Shown in pieces: positions 53,970-63,483 of a DNA stretch of 64,000 bases (its first letter is position 1; each line of letters opens with the position of its first letter). The notes beneath the pieces were generated by a model, which saw only the letters and a program-made list of their open reading frames with translations, did not search any database and was not told where the DNA came from. The stretch comes from Odoribacter splanchnicus DSM 20712 (GTDB lineage: Bacteria > Bacteroidota > Bacteroidia > Bacteroidales > Marinifilaceae), in the NCBI RefSeq assembly GCF_000190535.1, contig NC_015160.1, positions 1,860,001-1,924,000 on the forward strand, written 5' to 3'. Position numbers and translations under genes: made by a program.

Positions 53970-56900
53970 TTAAAAGTTAAAGCTGGCTCCAAAAGTAAAG
54001 CTGGTGCTGGGTTTGTTGGTGCCAGGCAACCATTCGGGGTCGTAGTTGTTTTTGTTGGCCGTCCATACCATTCCCAAGTCACGGGCCTGTACGAATACTT
54101 TGGCCTTCTGCAAACGGATAGAGCGCAACCACTGCTCCGGGAGGTAGTAGCTCAACGTGACTTCTTTTAAACGGATGAACGAAGCATCCTCCACATTGCC
54201 GCGCAAGTAAGGCAAATAGCGGCCCCAACGATAACACATGTAATCGCCCGGTGCCGGTAAAGTAGGGAAAGTGGTCCCATCGCTTTCCATCAACCGGGTA
54301 ATAAACTTGGAGATCGTGTTTTTCGAATTGGCCAATGGAACCGATTCGGCTGTCGGCGCCCGGAACTTACCGCCGAAATTACCGGTCATATAAACGTAAA
54401 GGTTCAACCCTTTCCAACTGAACGAGTTCGCCCATCCGAATGAAGCGGGAGCAATGGTAGTCCCCCCGTAATACATCTTATCCAATCCCAAGGTTCGGTT
54501 ATGCAGCGTCAAATCGTTGAACGTCCATTCATTCCCGTCCATAGTTTTCACGTGCGGCACTCCATCGCGCACTCCGGCATAATCATAGCTGTAAACAGCA
54601 CCCACCGGTTTGCCCTCGATGAAATAACCGTTTGAAGGATCAGAAGCATAAGCCAATTGATGGCAATAAAGCGACGGGTAGAACAGTTTCTGTACTTTAT
54701 TTTTGTTATAGGCAAACGTCACAGTCGACGAAATATTCAAACCAATCGAACGAACCTGTCCCTGACCGGTCAGTTCCAGTTCTACACCCCGGTTCAGAAT
54801 TTCGGCATTGTTGAACCTTTGTTCTTTGCTTCCATATACGGAAGGAACAGTCACCGTTCCGATGATGTATTTCCCCAGTCGGTTGTAATATTCCACCTTA
54901 CCGGAAAGTGCATTTTTAAAGAAAGAGAAATCCACCCCGACATTAGTCGTATAGGTCTCTTCCCAACGCAATAAGGGATTACCGTAACTGGTCACACGAG
55001 ATACGTTAGTTCCCGTCGTCACGTTGGCACTGGTAGAAATCAACGTCTGGGGGGAGGTGCTCTTTTCTGCATTACCGTTGATACCGTAAGTCAAGCGCAG
55101 GGTCAGGCGATCCACCCAGGAAGAAGCGGCCTCCAGAAACGATTCATTGGACATGTTCCATTTGAGCCCGGCCGACCACATGGGCGACCACCGGAGGGAC
55201 TTGTCATCGGTTACATAATTGGAACCGTCCGCCCGGATACTAAACGATGCCCCGTATCTGCCGTCGAACATATAAGCCGCATTGGCAAAATAAGAGAAAT
55301 AGCGGTCCACCCGGTCGGAGTAAGTCGTCTGCACTATCGTAGCCAATGTATTGTAGTAATCAGGATAACCGACAATAGTCTTTGCCGATTCCTTGCTACC
55401 GTAGTAAGCCGGCAGGGAGGTGTTGGTCTTTTCATTGTAACCCACTACATAAGGATAAGTAGTGCCTGATGTTTTATATTCGCTGATTTCCATACCAGCC
55501 AAAGCCGTTACGTCATGCTTTCCGAACGTTTCGTTGTAACTCAACTGGTTTCGCCAAACGTAGTTTTCGTTGGAATTTTTGCTGCTGCGGATAATGCCTC
55601 CCGAAGGGATGTACTGATTTTTCAACACATCACCGCTCAAATCGTAGTCGGTATAGTAATTCACCATTTGGCGCACATAGTCCGTCTCCTCATTGTCGTA
55701 CTGCCGGGTATCGGCGACATTCTTTTCATACTGGAACTTGGTATCAAAAACAAGTTCGCGCCAGATTTTGGCATTCAGCCCGACGTTAAAACGGTATCGG
55801 GTGGTTTCCGTCGTATATTTCCGGTTGCACACCTCGCGCAACATATTGTAGGAAAGATCCTTGTAAGGCAGGTTTTGCAGGTTCAGATCTTCTGCAATCA
55901 ACCGGTTCCAAGACCCCACGTTGTAGGCATAGCTCCCGTCCTCTTCCAACAGCAGTTCATAAGGAGCCAAATTACGAAGTTCAGCGACCGTAACACCACT
56001 GGTTTCCGCTTTTTTCCGTTGAAACGTACCAGCTACACTCGCCGCCAGCCAAGGTGTGAATTTATAGGTATTATTAAAGTTTACCATAAAACGTTCATAG
56101 CCGCGTTTGATGGTAGCTTCATCGTTCTTTTCATACATCAGCGAAGCATAGGTTGTATTTTTTTCCGTACCGCTCGAAAGGTTGACATTGTACTGCTGCA
56201 ATGCCTGTGTCTGCATCAAATGCTTCTTCAATTGGCTCCGATTGTCCGTCCGCCGCAAACGGTCAAGATTTGTGTTCATCTCCGCCTCGGACATTCCGTA
56301 ATACTTGTTGGCATAATAATATTCCTGCGAAATGGGCAAACTGCCTGCAATGCTGGTAGGAGAAGGTGTGAATTCCGAAAGGAACCATCCGTTTTTTACA
56401 GCCATGAGTTCATAATCCACCGTCGTTTTGCTATCAGCTTGCGCTAAAATGTAATCCAGGTCGGGGCGTATATTGAAACGGTAAAAGCCCTGTACCTCTA
56501 CATTCAGTTTGCCCTGCTTCCCTTTTTTTGTGGTTACAACGATTACACCATTGGCCGAACGGGCACCCCAAATGCTGGCTGCAGCAGCATCTTTCAATAC
56601 AGTGACACTCTCTACGTCATTGGGATTGATGCTGCTGAAGGTACCCTCAATAGGAAAACCATCAACTACCACCAATGGTTCTGTATTGGCATAGAGCGAA
56701 CTGGTACCTCGAATCAGGAAATTGACCGAGCCGTCTTCATTTTCAGTGGATTGCATCCCGGCAACTACACCTTGTAGCATATTGGAAAGGTCGGAAGAAG
56801 GCCGTGAATTGAGTACCTCCACGGATACTTTATCGAACGAACCGGTGGCCCGCTCTTTGGAGATGGTTTGGTAACCGGTGACTACCACTTCTTCCAAAGC

Positions 56901-57542
56901 TTTGTTTTCCGGTTCAAGGACGACATTCAACGTAGTTGCTTGACCAATTTTCATTTCCTGACTTTTCATTCCGATAAACGAAAAAACCAGCATTACATTC
57001 GGATCGTCGTTTACCTTAATTTCGAAACGACCGTCAACGTTGGTCGCCATCCCGGAGGAAGTGCCTTTGACAAGGACCGAAACGCCCGGTAACGGCATAC
57101 CATCCCTATCTTTCACCACGCCGCGCACCGTCCGCTTCTCTGCTTGCGGTAAATCGACATTATTCACCGTCACAGCCCGCTTGATGGCAACGACGCCGTT
57201 CACGATTTCATACGTGTAGCCGGGACCTTCGAGCAAACGACTCAAAATCGTGTTGATTTCTACGTTCTGCAAATCAAGCGTGATGCCTTTGATTTGCTCC
57301 AGTTCCCTGCCGTTATACAGGAAACCGATGCCGGTAAGCCGTTCAATCTGCTGGATGCAGCTTTTCAAATCGGCATTTTCCATCCGGAAACGGGCAACGC
57401 GCTGGGCACTGATTTCCGAGAACACATTAAAATGACAGACCAATAGCAGAAAAAACAAACATTTCATCACCATGATGAGTTTTTTTCTCCATTGAAGGGA
57501 AATCGGCGCTCGTCCGACTTCCAAATTCGGATGTTTTTCCAT
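53970..57542 (-). CDS. SusC/RagA TonB-linked transporter with STN domain (locus 2)
   Basis: 1190 residues. Signal region at about 20-47, STN domain at about 50-120 (ARFRMENADLKSCIQQIERLTGIGFLYN), carboxypeptidase-like domain (GVSVLVKGTSSGMATNVDGRF near 150), TonB box EEVVVTGYQ near 220, plug with LVVVDGFPIEG and VLKDAAAASIWGARSANGVIVVTTKKG, then a barrel ending SFTFGASFNF. It is the outer-membrane pore of locus 2. FecR lies 74 bp upstream and the sigma gene beyond it in the same direction, the standard order for a self-inducing locus. Confidence 0.95.
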   Translation of the reverse strand: MEKHPNLEVGRAPISLQWRKKLIMVMKCLFFLLLVCHFNVFSEISAQRVARFRMENADLKSCIQQIERLTGIGFLYNGRELEQIKGITLDLQNVEINTILSRLLEGPGYTYEIVNGVVAIKRAVTVNNVDLPQAEKRTVRGVVKDRDGMPLPGVSVLVKGTSSGMATNVDGRFEIKVNDDPNVMLVFSFIGMKSQEMKIGQATTLNVVLEPENKALEEVVVTGYQTISKERATGSFDKVSVEVLNSRPSSDLSNMLQGVVAGMQSTENEDGSVNFLIRGTSSLYANTEPLVVVDGFPIEGTFSSINPNDVESVTVLKDAAAASIWGARSANGVIVVTTKKGKQGKLNVEVQGFYRFNIRPDLDYILAQADSKTTVDYELMAVKNGWFLSEFTPSPTSIAGSLPISQEYYYANKYYGMSEAEMNTNLDRLRRTDNRSQLKKHLMQTQALQQYNVNLSSGTEKNTTYASLMYEKNDEATIKRGYERFMVNFNNTYKFTPWLAASVAGTFQRKKAETSGVTVAELRNLAPYELLLEEDGSYAYNVGSWNRLIAEDLNLQNLPYKDLSYNMLREVCNRKYTTETTRYRFNVGLNAKIWRELVFDTKFQYEKNVADTRQYDNEETDYVRQMVNYYTDYDLSGDVLKNQYIPSGGIIRSSKNSNENYVWRNQLSYNETFGKHDVTALAGMEISEYKTSGTTYPYVVGYNEKTNTSLPAYYGSKESAKTIVGYPDYYNTLATIVQTTYSDRVDRYFSYFANAAYMFDGRYGASFSIRADGSNYVTDDKSLRWSPMWSAGLKWNMSNESFLEAASSWVDRLTLRLTYGINGNAEKSTSPQTLISTSANVTTGTNVSRVTSYGNPLLRWEETYTTNVGVDFSFFKNALSGKVEYYNRLGKYIIGTVTVPSVYGSKEQRFNNAEILNRGVELELTGQGQVRSIGLNISSTVTFAYNKNKVQKLFYPSLYCHQLAYASDPSNGYFIEGKPVGAVYSYDYAGVRDGVPHVKTMDGNEWTFNDLTLHNRTLGLDKMYYGGTTIAPASFGWANSFSWKGLNLYVYMTGNFGGKFRAPTAESVPLANSKNTISKFITRLMESDGTTFPTLPAPGDYMCYRWGRYLPYLRGNVEDASFIRLKEVTLSYYLPEQWLRSIRLQKAKVFVQARDLGMVWTANKNNYDPEWLPGTNKPSTSFTFGASFNF

Positions 57543-57616
57543 AATTTTGTAAAACTTTAAAGTTAATAATCAGAGAGGGGATGACAGCTAATGTGGTAGT
57601 TACTATCGCTCCTCTT

Positions 57617-58774
57617 TTATTGTATAAAAATTGTATTTCCTTTCCGTTCAAAGTGCAGGGGACTGACATTCTCCATCAAGTCGAGAATGACCTGCAGGTT
57701 TTCAAACCGCGGTAACTTACCGGTGAAGACTTCTCTGCGCACGGCATCATTGGTATAAAACACATCGATGTGGTACCAGCGTTGCAGAATTGTGAAAATT
57801 TCTTCCACGGAGGTATTATCGAAGCGAAACTCTCCACGGATCCAGGCTGTAAACAGTTCTGTATCCACTTCTTTCACTTCCACGTTACCGGTCTGACGGT
57901 CGCACACCGCCTGCCGTCCCGGAAGAAGCTCTATGCTTTCGCGGGTGTGGACATCCGTCATCTCCACTTTACCGATGCAAAGGGTCGTTGCCCAACTGTC
58001 ATCGTCGTCATATGCTTTCACATTGAAAGAGGTGCCCAACACTTTCACCTCATAGTTGTCGATTTTAACGTAAAAAGGACGCTGTGCATCGGGCTTTACC
58101 TCGAAAAAGGCTTCGCCTTTCAACTCCACGCAACGGGTATTGCCATTGAAACGGGTCGGGTATTTCAATTCCGACATAGCATTCAGCCACACTTTTGTGC
58201 CGTCTGCCAAAGTCAGGGAATATTCACCACCGCAGGGTGTACGGATCAAATGTTGCGAAACAGGCATCGAATTCTCGTCGGAGCCGGTATAATCTACCGT
58301 ATTGCCGGCAATGACGACCTTTTCCTGTTCGCTTTCCAGTGTTTTCTGCATATCCGGCAAGAGTTCCACAGCCGAACCGTCTGCCAGCACCAACTCGGCA
58401 CGTCGGATTCCCGGTTCGATTTTTTCAATGGTTTCTGTTACACGAGGCTGAGATTCCGTCCGGGGAAAGAGTAGCCACACGCCCGCCACAATCGCCACGA
58501 CAGCCGCATAAGGCAGACTCCACCGCACAACACGCCGGAGGGCGTAACGCTGTAATAATTTCCGGTTGTACGCCAACGCCCGCTCCGTATCAACGGCCGC
58601 CAATTCATCGAAATGCCGCCGGAGAGCCCCCGGTTCCGCCAAACGACGATAGAGTTGTTCGTGGCTTTCCTCTTCCTGTCGCCACTCCTCCAGCATCTGC
58701 CGCTCATCGGCCGTCAATTCGTCCCACTTTTCACGCACTAATAAATCCCGTATCTTTTCAAACTTCTGTTGCAT
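57617..58774 (-). CDS. FecR-family anti-sigma factor (locus 2)
   Basis: 385 residues. The N-terminal cytoplasmic part (about 1-78) carries the ECF-binding helices. A membrane helix lies at about 84-105 (LPYAAVVAIVAGVWLLF). The FecR domain follows (GEYSLTLADGTKVWLNAMSELKYPTRF, ELKGEAFFEV, VKVLGTSFNVKAY) and a C-terminal STN-like region (VEEIFTILQRWYHIDVF). The ATG at 58774 and the next 18 codons sit in the first half of a 77-bp tandem duplication. The second half supplies another copy of the same ATG 77 bp upstream, out of frame. Confidence 0.93.
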   Translation of the reverse strand: MQQKFEKIRDLLVREKWDELTADERQMLEEWRQEEESHEQLYRRLAEPGALRRHFDELAAVDTERALAYNRKLLQRYALRRVVRWSLPYAAVVAIVAGVWLLFPRTESQPRVTETIEKIEPGIRRAELVLADGSAVELLPDMQKTLESEQEKVVIAGNTVDYTGSDENSMPVSQHLIRTPCGGEYSLTLADGTKVWLNAMSELKYPTRFNGNTRCVELKGEAFFEVKPDAQRPFYVKIDNYEVKVLGTSFNVKAYDDDDSWATTLCIGKVEMTDVHTRESIELLPGRQAVCDRQTGNVEVKEVDTELFTAWIRGEFRFDNTSVEEIFTILQRWYHIDVFYTNDAVRREVFTGKLPRFENLQVILDLMENVSPLHFERKGNTIFIQ

Positions 58775-58871
58775 AACTTAACGCTATATATTATTTCGTC
58801 CCACTTTTCACGCACTAATAAATCCCGTATCTTTTCAAACTTCTGTTGCATAACTTAACGCTATATATTAT
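58718..58871. repeat. 77-bp tandem duplication at the fecR start
   Basis: 58718-58794 and 58795-58871 are identical over all 77 bp. The unit contains the first 19 codons of fecR, its ATG, and about 20 bp upstream of it. The bases just outside differ on both sides, so the exact length is 77. Since 77 is not a multiple of 3 the upstream ATG copy (58851) reads the same 19 codons and then leaves frame, making an upstream frame of about 33 codons that overlaps the real fecR start. Confidence 0.95.
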
Positions 58872-58939
58872 ATAGACACAAAAGTTTAAAAAACGTGCAA
58901 AAGGAAACGAAAAAATATAAATTTATTTGAGTAATATTT

Positions 58940-59521
58940 CTATTCGCTGTCTATCCATTTCCCGAAACGCCCCTGACATATCAGAATAAACAAACTCAAC
59001 CCCAATGCCGCTGTCAACTTCCGCCGGAGGATTTCCTTTCCCCGGCGCAATTGGCTGCGCACGGTTTCTTCTGTGATATCCAACTGACGGGCAATGTCGC
59101 GGTTGTCCGCTCCATCCAATTTCAAGATAAAGATGTCACGACAACGGGCGGGCAAACGGCGGACGGCGTCATAAAGTTCGCGATATACTTCCTCCTCCAT
59201 CATCCGACCGACAAAATCATCTTCTTTCAGCATATCCTGATCCTCTATCGGAATCCCGCGCCGGTCGCGCAAGTAATTCAACAGACGATTGTGTATTGAA
59301 CGGTATAAATAAGTTGTAAACGAATGCATTTCTGCCAATTGCCGGCGTTGTTTCCACAGATAACAGAAGAACTCCTGAACAATATCTTCCGCGATCTCCC
59401 GTTCCTTGACAATACGACTGCTATAGACCACCAACGGAGCATAGTATTCCCGAAAAACAGCCGTATAGGCCTCCCTATCTCCTTGCGATAATCTTTGTAT
59501 GACAGACGCGTCTATTTTCAT
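58940..59521 (-). CDS. ECF-type RNA polymerase sigma factor (locus 2)
   Basis: 193 residues. Region 2 is at about 20-80 (YTAVFREYYAPLVVYSSRIV; AEDIVQEFFCYLWKQRRQ; TYLYRSIHNRLLNYL) and region 4 at about 120-175 (LPARCRDIFILKLDGADNRDIARQLDITEETVRSQL). It would be held by the FecR encoded 165 bp downstream and would activate the SusC operon on ligand binding. A membrane protein gene lies 10 bp upstream in the same direction and is probably co-transcribed with it. Confidence 0.93.
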   Translation of the reverse strand: MKIDASVIQRLSQGDREAYTAVFREYYAPLVVYSSRIVKEREIAEDIVQEFFCYLWKQRRQLAEMHSFTTYLYRSIHNRLLNYLRDRRGIPIEDQDMLKEDDFVGRMMEEEVYRELYDAVRRLPARCRDIFILKLDGADNRDIARQLDITEETVRSQLRRGKEILRRKLTAALGLSLFILICQGRFGKWIDSE

Positions 59522-59531
59522 ACTTCCCAGT

Positions 59532-60038
59532 TCAACGCATATATTTTAAATTCAAGGCATACATCACGATAAAGATAACAGCAAAAATAGCAGAAAACAA
59601 CATACCGGCAAGTACCATAAAATTAAAACCGGCAAAATAAGGCAGCACAAACAACATCAGGATTTGAGCCGCCGTATAGAAATAAAAACCGATACGGCGC
59701 AATTGAAACATCAGAATAGCTCCCAGCAAACTAATCACACTCAACACCAGGTTTATGACAGCAATCTCTTTAGCATGTACAAAAGTGGCCTGTAAACTCG
59801 CCATGGTCGAACTCAGGATATCGGAAAGCACGGCAGAATCGCCCCCCTGGTCCATACCGTTCAGCATGGAAGAATAATGTTCCATCTGCATCGATGAATC
59901 GGTCAATCCGGCTGTAAATACGGAAAATAAATTGGATAAAGTTCCCCAACCACTACCGATAAAGGTAAGAATACACAATACCAATAAAAAAGTCGGGCGC
60001 TGAAACTGGTTCTGCTGTTCTTCAAAAGGATTTTCCAT
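59532..60038 (-). CDS. four-helix membrane protein of unknown function
   Basis: 168 residues from ATG 60038 (MENPFEEQQNQFQRPTF); an earlier in-frame start was rejected because a -7 box lies within it. Hydrophobic segments lie at about 18-40, 90-110, 115-135 and 140-165, with a polar loop (about 45-85) rich in Ser, Met and Asp. No recognised domain. It is encoded directly before the ECF sigma of locus 2, with 10 bp between, so it may be co-expressed with that regulator by position only. Confidence 0.7.
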   Translation of the reverse strand: MENPFEEQQNQFQRPTFLLVLCILTFIGSGWGTLSNLFSVFTAGLTDSSMQMEHYSSMLNGMDQGGDSAVLSDILSSTMASLQATFVHAKEIAVINLVLSVISLLGAILMFQLRRIGFYFYTAAQILMLFVLPYFAGFNFMVLAGMLFSAIFAVIFIVMYALNLKYMR

Positions 60039-60074
60039 GTTTTTCAATTCTGTTTGTTCACATTCTATTGGGTA

Positions 60075-60082
60075 CAAAGATA
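60075..60082 (-). promoter_or_regulatory. -7 box candidate for the membrane protein/sigma unit
   Basis: TATCTTTG on the minus strand (60082-60075) matches the -7 consensus exactly, 37 bp upstream of the ATG. No TTTG lies at the proper distance. Confidence 0.4.
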
Positions 60083-60157
60083 CAAAATTCAAAAAATATC
60101 TAACCGATTACATCACTTTCAATTCAAAACTTTTCAGCAAATAAAAGTTTGAAATGC

Positions 60158-60189
60158 TTTGCTTTGGAAAAGGATTTAATTTAATTTTG
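60158..60189 (+). promoter_or_regulatory. promoter of glyA
   Basis: TTTG at 60158-60161, 20 bp, then TAATTTTG at 60182-60189: exact consensus. The glyA ATG is at 60216. Confidence 0.7.
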
Positions 60190-60215
60190 ACAAAAATATT
60201 TTTAACTACTTAACT

Positions 60216-61496
60216 ATGGAAAGAGATACCGTTATATTTGACCTGATTAAAAAGGAGTGCCAGCGTCAAAAAGAAGGAATCGAACTGATTGCTTCTGAAA
60301 ATTTTGTGAGTGATGAAGTCATGGAAGCCATGGGTTCGTGCCTGACTAATAAATATGCAGAAGGTTATCCCGGAGCCCGTTATTACGGTGGTTGCCAGAT
60401 CGTCGACCAGACCGAACAATTGGCGATCGACCGGGCATGTAAATTATTCGGTGCCGAATATGCGAACGTGCAGCCTCATTCCGGAGCACAAGCCAATGCT
60501 GCCGTATTTTTTGCTTGTATGAAACCGGGCGATACTTACCTGGGACTGGATTTGGCTCACGGAGGTCACCTGTCTCACGGATCACCTGTCAACCTTTCAG
60601 GAATCAACTATAAACCGATCGCTTATCATGTAAAAGAAGATACCGGTCTGGTAGACTATGATGAAATGGAACGCCTGGCACTCGAACATAAACCGAAAAT
60701 GATCGTTTCGGGAGCTTCTGCTTATTCCCGTGACTGGGATTATAAACGGATGCGTGAAATCGCCGATAAAGTAGGTGCTATATTGATGTATGATATGGCT
60801 CATCCGGCCGGTTTAATCGCCAAAGGCTTGCTGAACAATCCGTTCGAATATTGCCACATTGTAACGACCACCACGCACAAGACCTTACGCGGACCGCGTG
60901 GAGGTATGATTTTACTTCCCAAAGATTTCCCGAATCCCTGGGGATTGAAAACGCCGAAAGGAGAAATCAAGATGATGTCACAAGTCATCAATTTTTCAGT
61001 ATTCCCGGGACAGCAAGGCGGACCGCTCGAACATGTCATCGCAGCTAAAGCTGTTGCTTTCGAAGAAGCGTTGTCTGATTCTTACACCGAATATGCAAAA
61101 CAAGTGCAGAGGAACGCAAAAGTTTTGGCACAAGCTTTCATGGATAAAGGATATAAAGTGGTTTCAGGCGGTACAGACAACCATTGCATGCTGATCGACC
61201 TGCGGACTAAATTCCCGGAACTGACCGGTAAAAAAGCTGAAAATACCCTGGTAAAAGCCGACATTACGATCAACAAAAACATGGTGCCTTTCGACAGCCG
61301 TTCTCCGTTCCAGACTTCCGGTATCCGTGTCGGAACTCCGGCTATTACAACCCGTGGTCTGAAAGAAGAGGATATGAAAGTGATCGTCGACATGATCGAC
61401 CGGATCCTGTCGAATATCGACGATGAAAACGTCATTGCAGAAGTGAAGAAAGAAGTCAATACGATGATGAATCCCCGTCCGATGTTCGCCTGGTAA
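60216..61496 (+). CDS. glyA: serine hydroxymethyltransferase
   Basis: 426 residues, full length. The PLP enzyme converts serine and tetrahydrofolate to glycine and 5,10-methylene-THF in the cytoplasm. The PLP-binding Lys is 222 in [13 protein letters not shown]. The beginning [35 protein letters not shown] and the HxGAQANA segment are diagnostic. It has its own consensus promoter and is followed by an intrinsic terminator, so it is a single-gene unit. Confidence 0.98.
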   Translation: MERDTVIFDLIKKECQRQKEGIELIASENFVSDEVMEAMGSCLTNKYAEGYPGARYYGGCQIVDQTEQLAIDRACKLFGAEYANVQPHSGAQANAAVFFACMKPGDTYLGLDLAHGGHLSHGSPVNLSGINYKPIAYHVKEDTGLVDYDEMERLALEHKPKMIVSGASAYSRDWDYKRMREIADKVGAILMYDMAHPAGLIAKGLLNNPFEYCHIVTTTTHKTLRGPRGGMILLPKDFPNPWGLKTPKGEIKMMSQVINFSVFPGQQGGPLEHVIAAKAVAFEEALSDSYTEYAKQVQRNAKVLAQAFMDKGYKVVSGGTDNHCMLIDLRTKFPELTGKKAENTLVKADITINKNMVPFDSRSPFQTSGIRVGTPAITTRGLKEEDMKVIVDMIDRILSNIDDENVIAEVKKEVNTMMNPRPMFAW

Positions 61497-61515
61497 TAGG
61501 AAAATATAACCCATT

Positions 61516-61542
61516 AAAAGCTGCCTTAAGGGCAGCTTTTTT
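61516..61542. terminator. bidirectional terminator between glyA and the serine hydrolase gene
   Basis: AAAAGCTGCC / GGCAGCTTTT, a perfect 10-bp stem with a 5-nt loop, followed by TTTTTT. It lies 19 bp past the glyA stop and 9 bp past the end of the convergent hydrolase gene. Confidence 0.85.
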
Positions 61543-61551
61543 GTTTTCCTC

Positions 61552-62757
61552 TCACTCCAGGATCTTAAAAGCAATATCGAGATAAGCATCCATATCGATC
61601 GTTTTCTCCCGGATATATTCGTCACTGCGTTTATGCCCCAAACGAATCACGATAGCATTTTTCTGAGGAATGACGAACATATACTGTCCTCCTAGCCCCC
61701 GAAACGCAGGAAACCGCATCTCTTTGTAATGCATAATCCAGATTTGAAAACCATAATAATCCAATGATCCGTCTCCGAACTCATTTTCCAGATATCCGGC
61801 TGGAGTTATCGCTTCATTCAGATAAGTTTCGGAGATCAGCTGCCGGCCGTTCCAATTTCCTTTATTCAGAATCAAACGTCCGAGCCGCGCCAAATCCCGG
61901 GCCGTCGTATTGAAACAACAATATGTTTTCTCATCCCCGTCTTCCCGGTCCAGGTTCCACAAAGCGTCGTTGCAGGCTCCCAGGGGTTTCCATAATTTTC
62001 TTTCAGCATATTCACTGATACTCACCGGGCTATGGACTTTCACTTCTGTCTTAAAGATCCCCCACTCATATTCCTTCTCTTTATGCACCTTATCTAAAGC
62101 TGCTTCGAGCACAAATGAAAGTAATTGAGTATCACCGCTTTTATAGGAATACTTTTTTCCAGGTTCTTCGACTACTTTCAAATCCATAATCAAATCCCGG
62201 ATCCGATCACCATAGTAAGCCTGAGTGGTTTTCGAAATCAGGGCGGTATAGGCTTCATCCCAGTCCAATCCCGAACTCATCGTCAAAAGATTGCGGATCG
62301 TAATTTTATCCCCCTCCCCGAATTCAGGCAAATATTTGCTGACTTTATCATCCAGACTTTCGATAAATCCTTCGTCATAAGCTATGCCGACCAGCAGGCC
62401 GACAATACTTTTGGTAGCGGAAAATATATTGGAAAGCTTTTGCGGTGTCCAATCTTCCCGGTATTCCTCATACCGGATACTATCGTCCTGAATGACGAGA
62501 TAAGCCACCGTTCCGTATTTTTCGAGATACGCCTCTTCGTCGTCGGTCATCCGGTATCGATTGGCGTCCCTGGCCACCGGCCATTCCCAGCAGGAATCAG
62601 CTTTTCCCACCGTATCCGACGGAAAAATATAGGTATCCGAAATATCCGGGAACCAGTGAATCAAAGCCTCCTGCATATAAGTCGGCATCAGCAGAAACAG
62701 CAGGGCAATCCCCAGAAACAGCAGGGCACTGATTTTTTTCCATTTTCTGCTCTTCAT
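61552..62757 (-). CDS. class C beta-lactamase-like serine hydrolase
   Basis: 401 residues. A membrane-spanning N-terminus (about 8-25) with no clear cleavage motif suggests a membrane-anchored periplasmic protein. The SxxK active site is Ser 113-Lys 116 in FSATKSIVG; a second element is YSYKSGDTQ near 205. The AmpC/EstB family includes esterases, peptidases and beta-lactamases. The usual third HTG/KTG-type motif is not obvious, so activity on beta-lactams is not implied. The start is 18 bp beyond the coaD stop, so the genes are probably co-transcribed. Confidence 0.85.
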   Translation of the reverse strand: MKSRKWKKISALLFLGIALLFLLMPTYMQEALIHWFPDISDTYIFPSDTVGKADSCWEWPVARDANRYRMTDDEEAYLEKYGTVAYLVIQDDSIRYEEYREDWTPQKLSNIFSATKSIVGLLVGIAYDEGFIESLDDKVSKYLPEFGEGDKITIRNLLTMSSGLDWDEAYTALISKTTQAYYGDRIRDLIMDLKVVEEPGKKYSYKSGDTQLLSFVLEAALDKVHKEKEYEWGIFKTEVKVHSPVSISEYAERKLWKPLGACNDALWNLDREDGDEKTYCCFNTTARDLARLGRLILNKGNWNGRQLISETYLNEAITPAGYLENEFGDGSLDYYGFQIWIMHYKEMRFPAFRGLGGQYMFVIPQKNAIVIRLGHKRSDEYIREKTIDMDAYLDIAFKILE

Positions 62758-62775
62758 ATTCCGCCGAACTTTTCT

Positions 62776-63264
62776 TTAACCTCCCTTTTCACATTCCCTC
62801 AAATCCTCGGTTGTCAAACGTTCCGGTAAGAAACGGGTGACATCCCCGCCGTTCAAATAAATATTACGGACAATCGTCGAACTTACAAATGTATGCTCGG
62901 TCGAGGTCAGCACAAAGACCGTCTCGATACGTCCATCCATGGCCCGGTTAGCTTGTCCGACAGCACGTTCGTATTCAAAATCGGCCGCCGTCCTCAGGCC
63001 CCGGATAATGATGTGGGCATTCACCTGCCTGCAAAAATCTACGGTCAAACCGAAATAAGGTTCTACCGTCACCCGATCGGTATCTTCAAAAGCCTTTCTA
63101 ATCAAACGAATACGACAATCCGTATCGAGAAATTCCTTCTTAACGGGATTGACACCGACAGCAATAATAATCTTATCGAACAATTTCAAGCCCCTTCTTA
63201 CGATCTCTTCATGCCCGACCGTAAAAGGATCAAAGGATCCGGGAAATACAGCAATTTTTTCCAT
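62776..63264 (-). CDS. coaD: phosphopantetheine adenylyltransferase
   Basis: 162 residues from ATG 63264, normal length, starting MEKIAVFPGSFDPFTVGH with the nucleotidyltransferase motif (T-x-G-H). The frame is open a further 25 codons upstream, but that part contains a promoter-like box. It adenylates 4'-phosphopantetheine, the penultimate step of coenzyme A synthesis. RGLRTAADFEYE and the C-terminal VSSTIVR are family signatures. Confidence 0.96.
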   Translation of the reverse strand: MEKIAVFPGSFDPFTVGHEEIVRRGLKLFDKIIIAVGVNPVKKEFLDTDCRIRLIRKAFEDTDRVTVEPYFGLTVDFCRQVNAHIIIRGLRTAADFEYERAVGQANRAMDGRIETVFVLTSTEHTFVSSTIVRNIYLNGGDVTRFLPERLTTEDLRECEKGG

Positions 63265-63284
63265 AGTCGAATAAATCAATTCGG

Positions 63285-63315
63285 CAAACATAGCGAAACA
63301 AACGTTATAAATAAA
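63285..63315 (-). promoter_or_regulatory. promoter candidate for coaD and the hydrolase gene
   Basis: TATGTTTG on the minus strand (63292-63285) matches the -7 consensus. TTTA (63315-63312) lies 19 bp upstream, three of four bases of the -33 box. Confidence 0.45.
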
Positions 63316-63439
63316 AGAAAAAGTCAAAAATATTGCCATTCACTTACAATTTAGAAGCAGAAACAAATTCTCACAAACAATTAATGAATTTTTTCTATAT
63401 TTTCTTGCCACTTTATTAGAAGTTGTCGTTTAAATTTAA

Positions 63440-63447
63440 TATGTTTG
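63440..63447 (+). promoter_or_regulatory. -7 box candidate for the OadA-like gene
   Basis: TATGTTTG at 63440-63447 matches the -7 consensus, 36 bp upstream of the ATG at 63484. There is no convincing -33 box. Confidence 0.4.
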
Positions 63448-63483
63448 TACAAATCAAAATAACAAAATACAAACACTCAAGTT

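Noticed and set aside
55515..56447. 310-codon plus-strand frame opposite SusC of locus 2
   Set aside because: Antisense shadow; the SusC frame is strongly supported.
61552..62757. Calling the serine hydrolase a beta-lactamase resistance gene
   Set aside because: SxxK is present but the third active-site motif is not clear; many relatives are esterases or peptidases.
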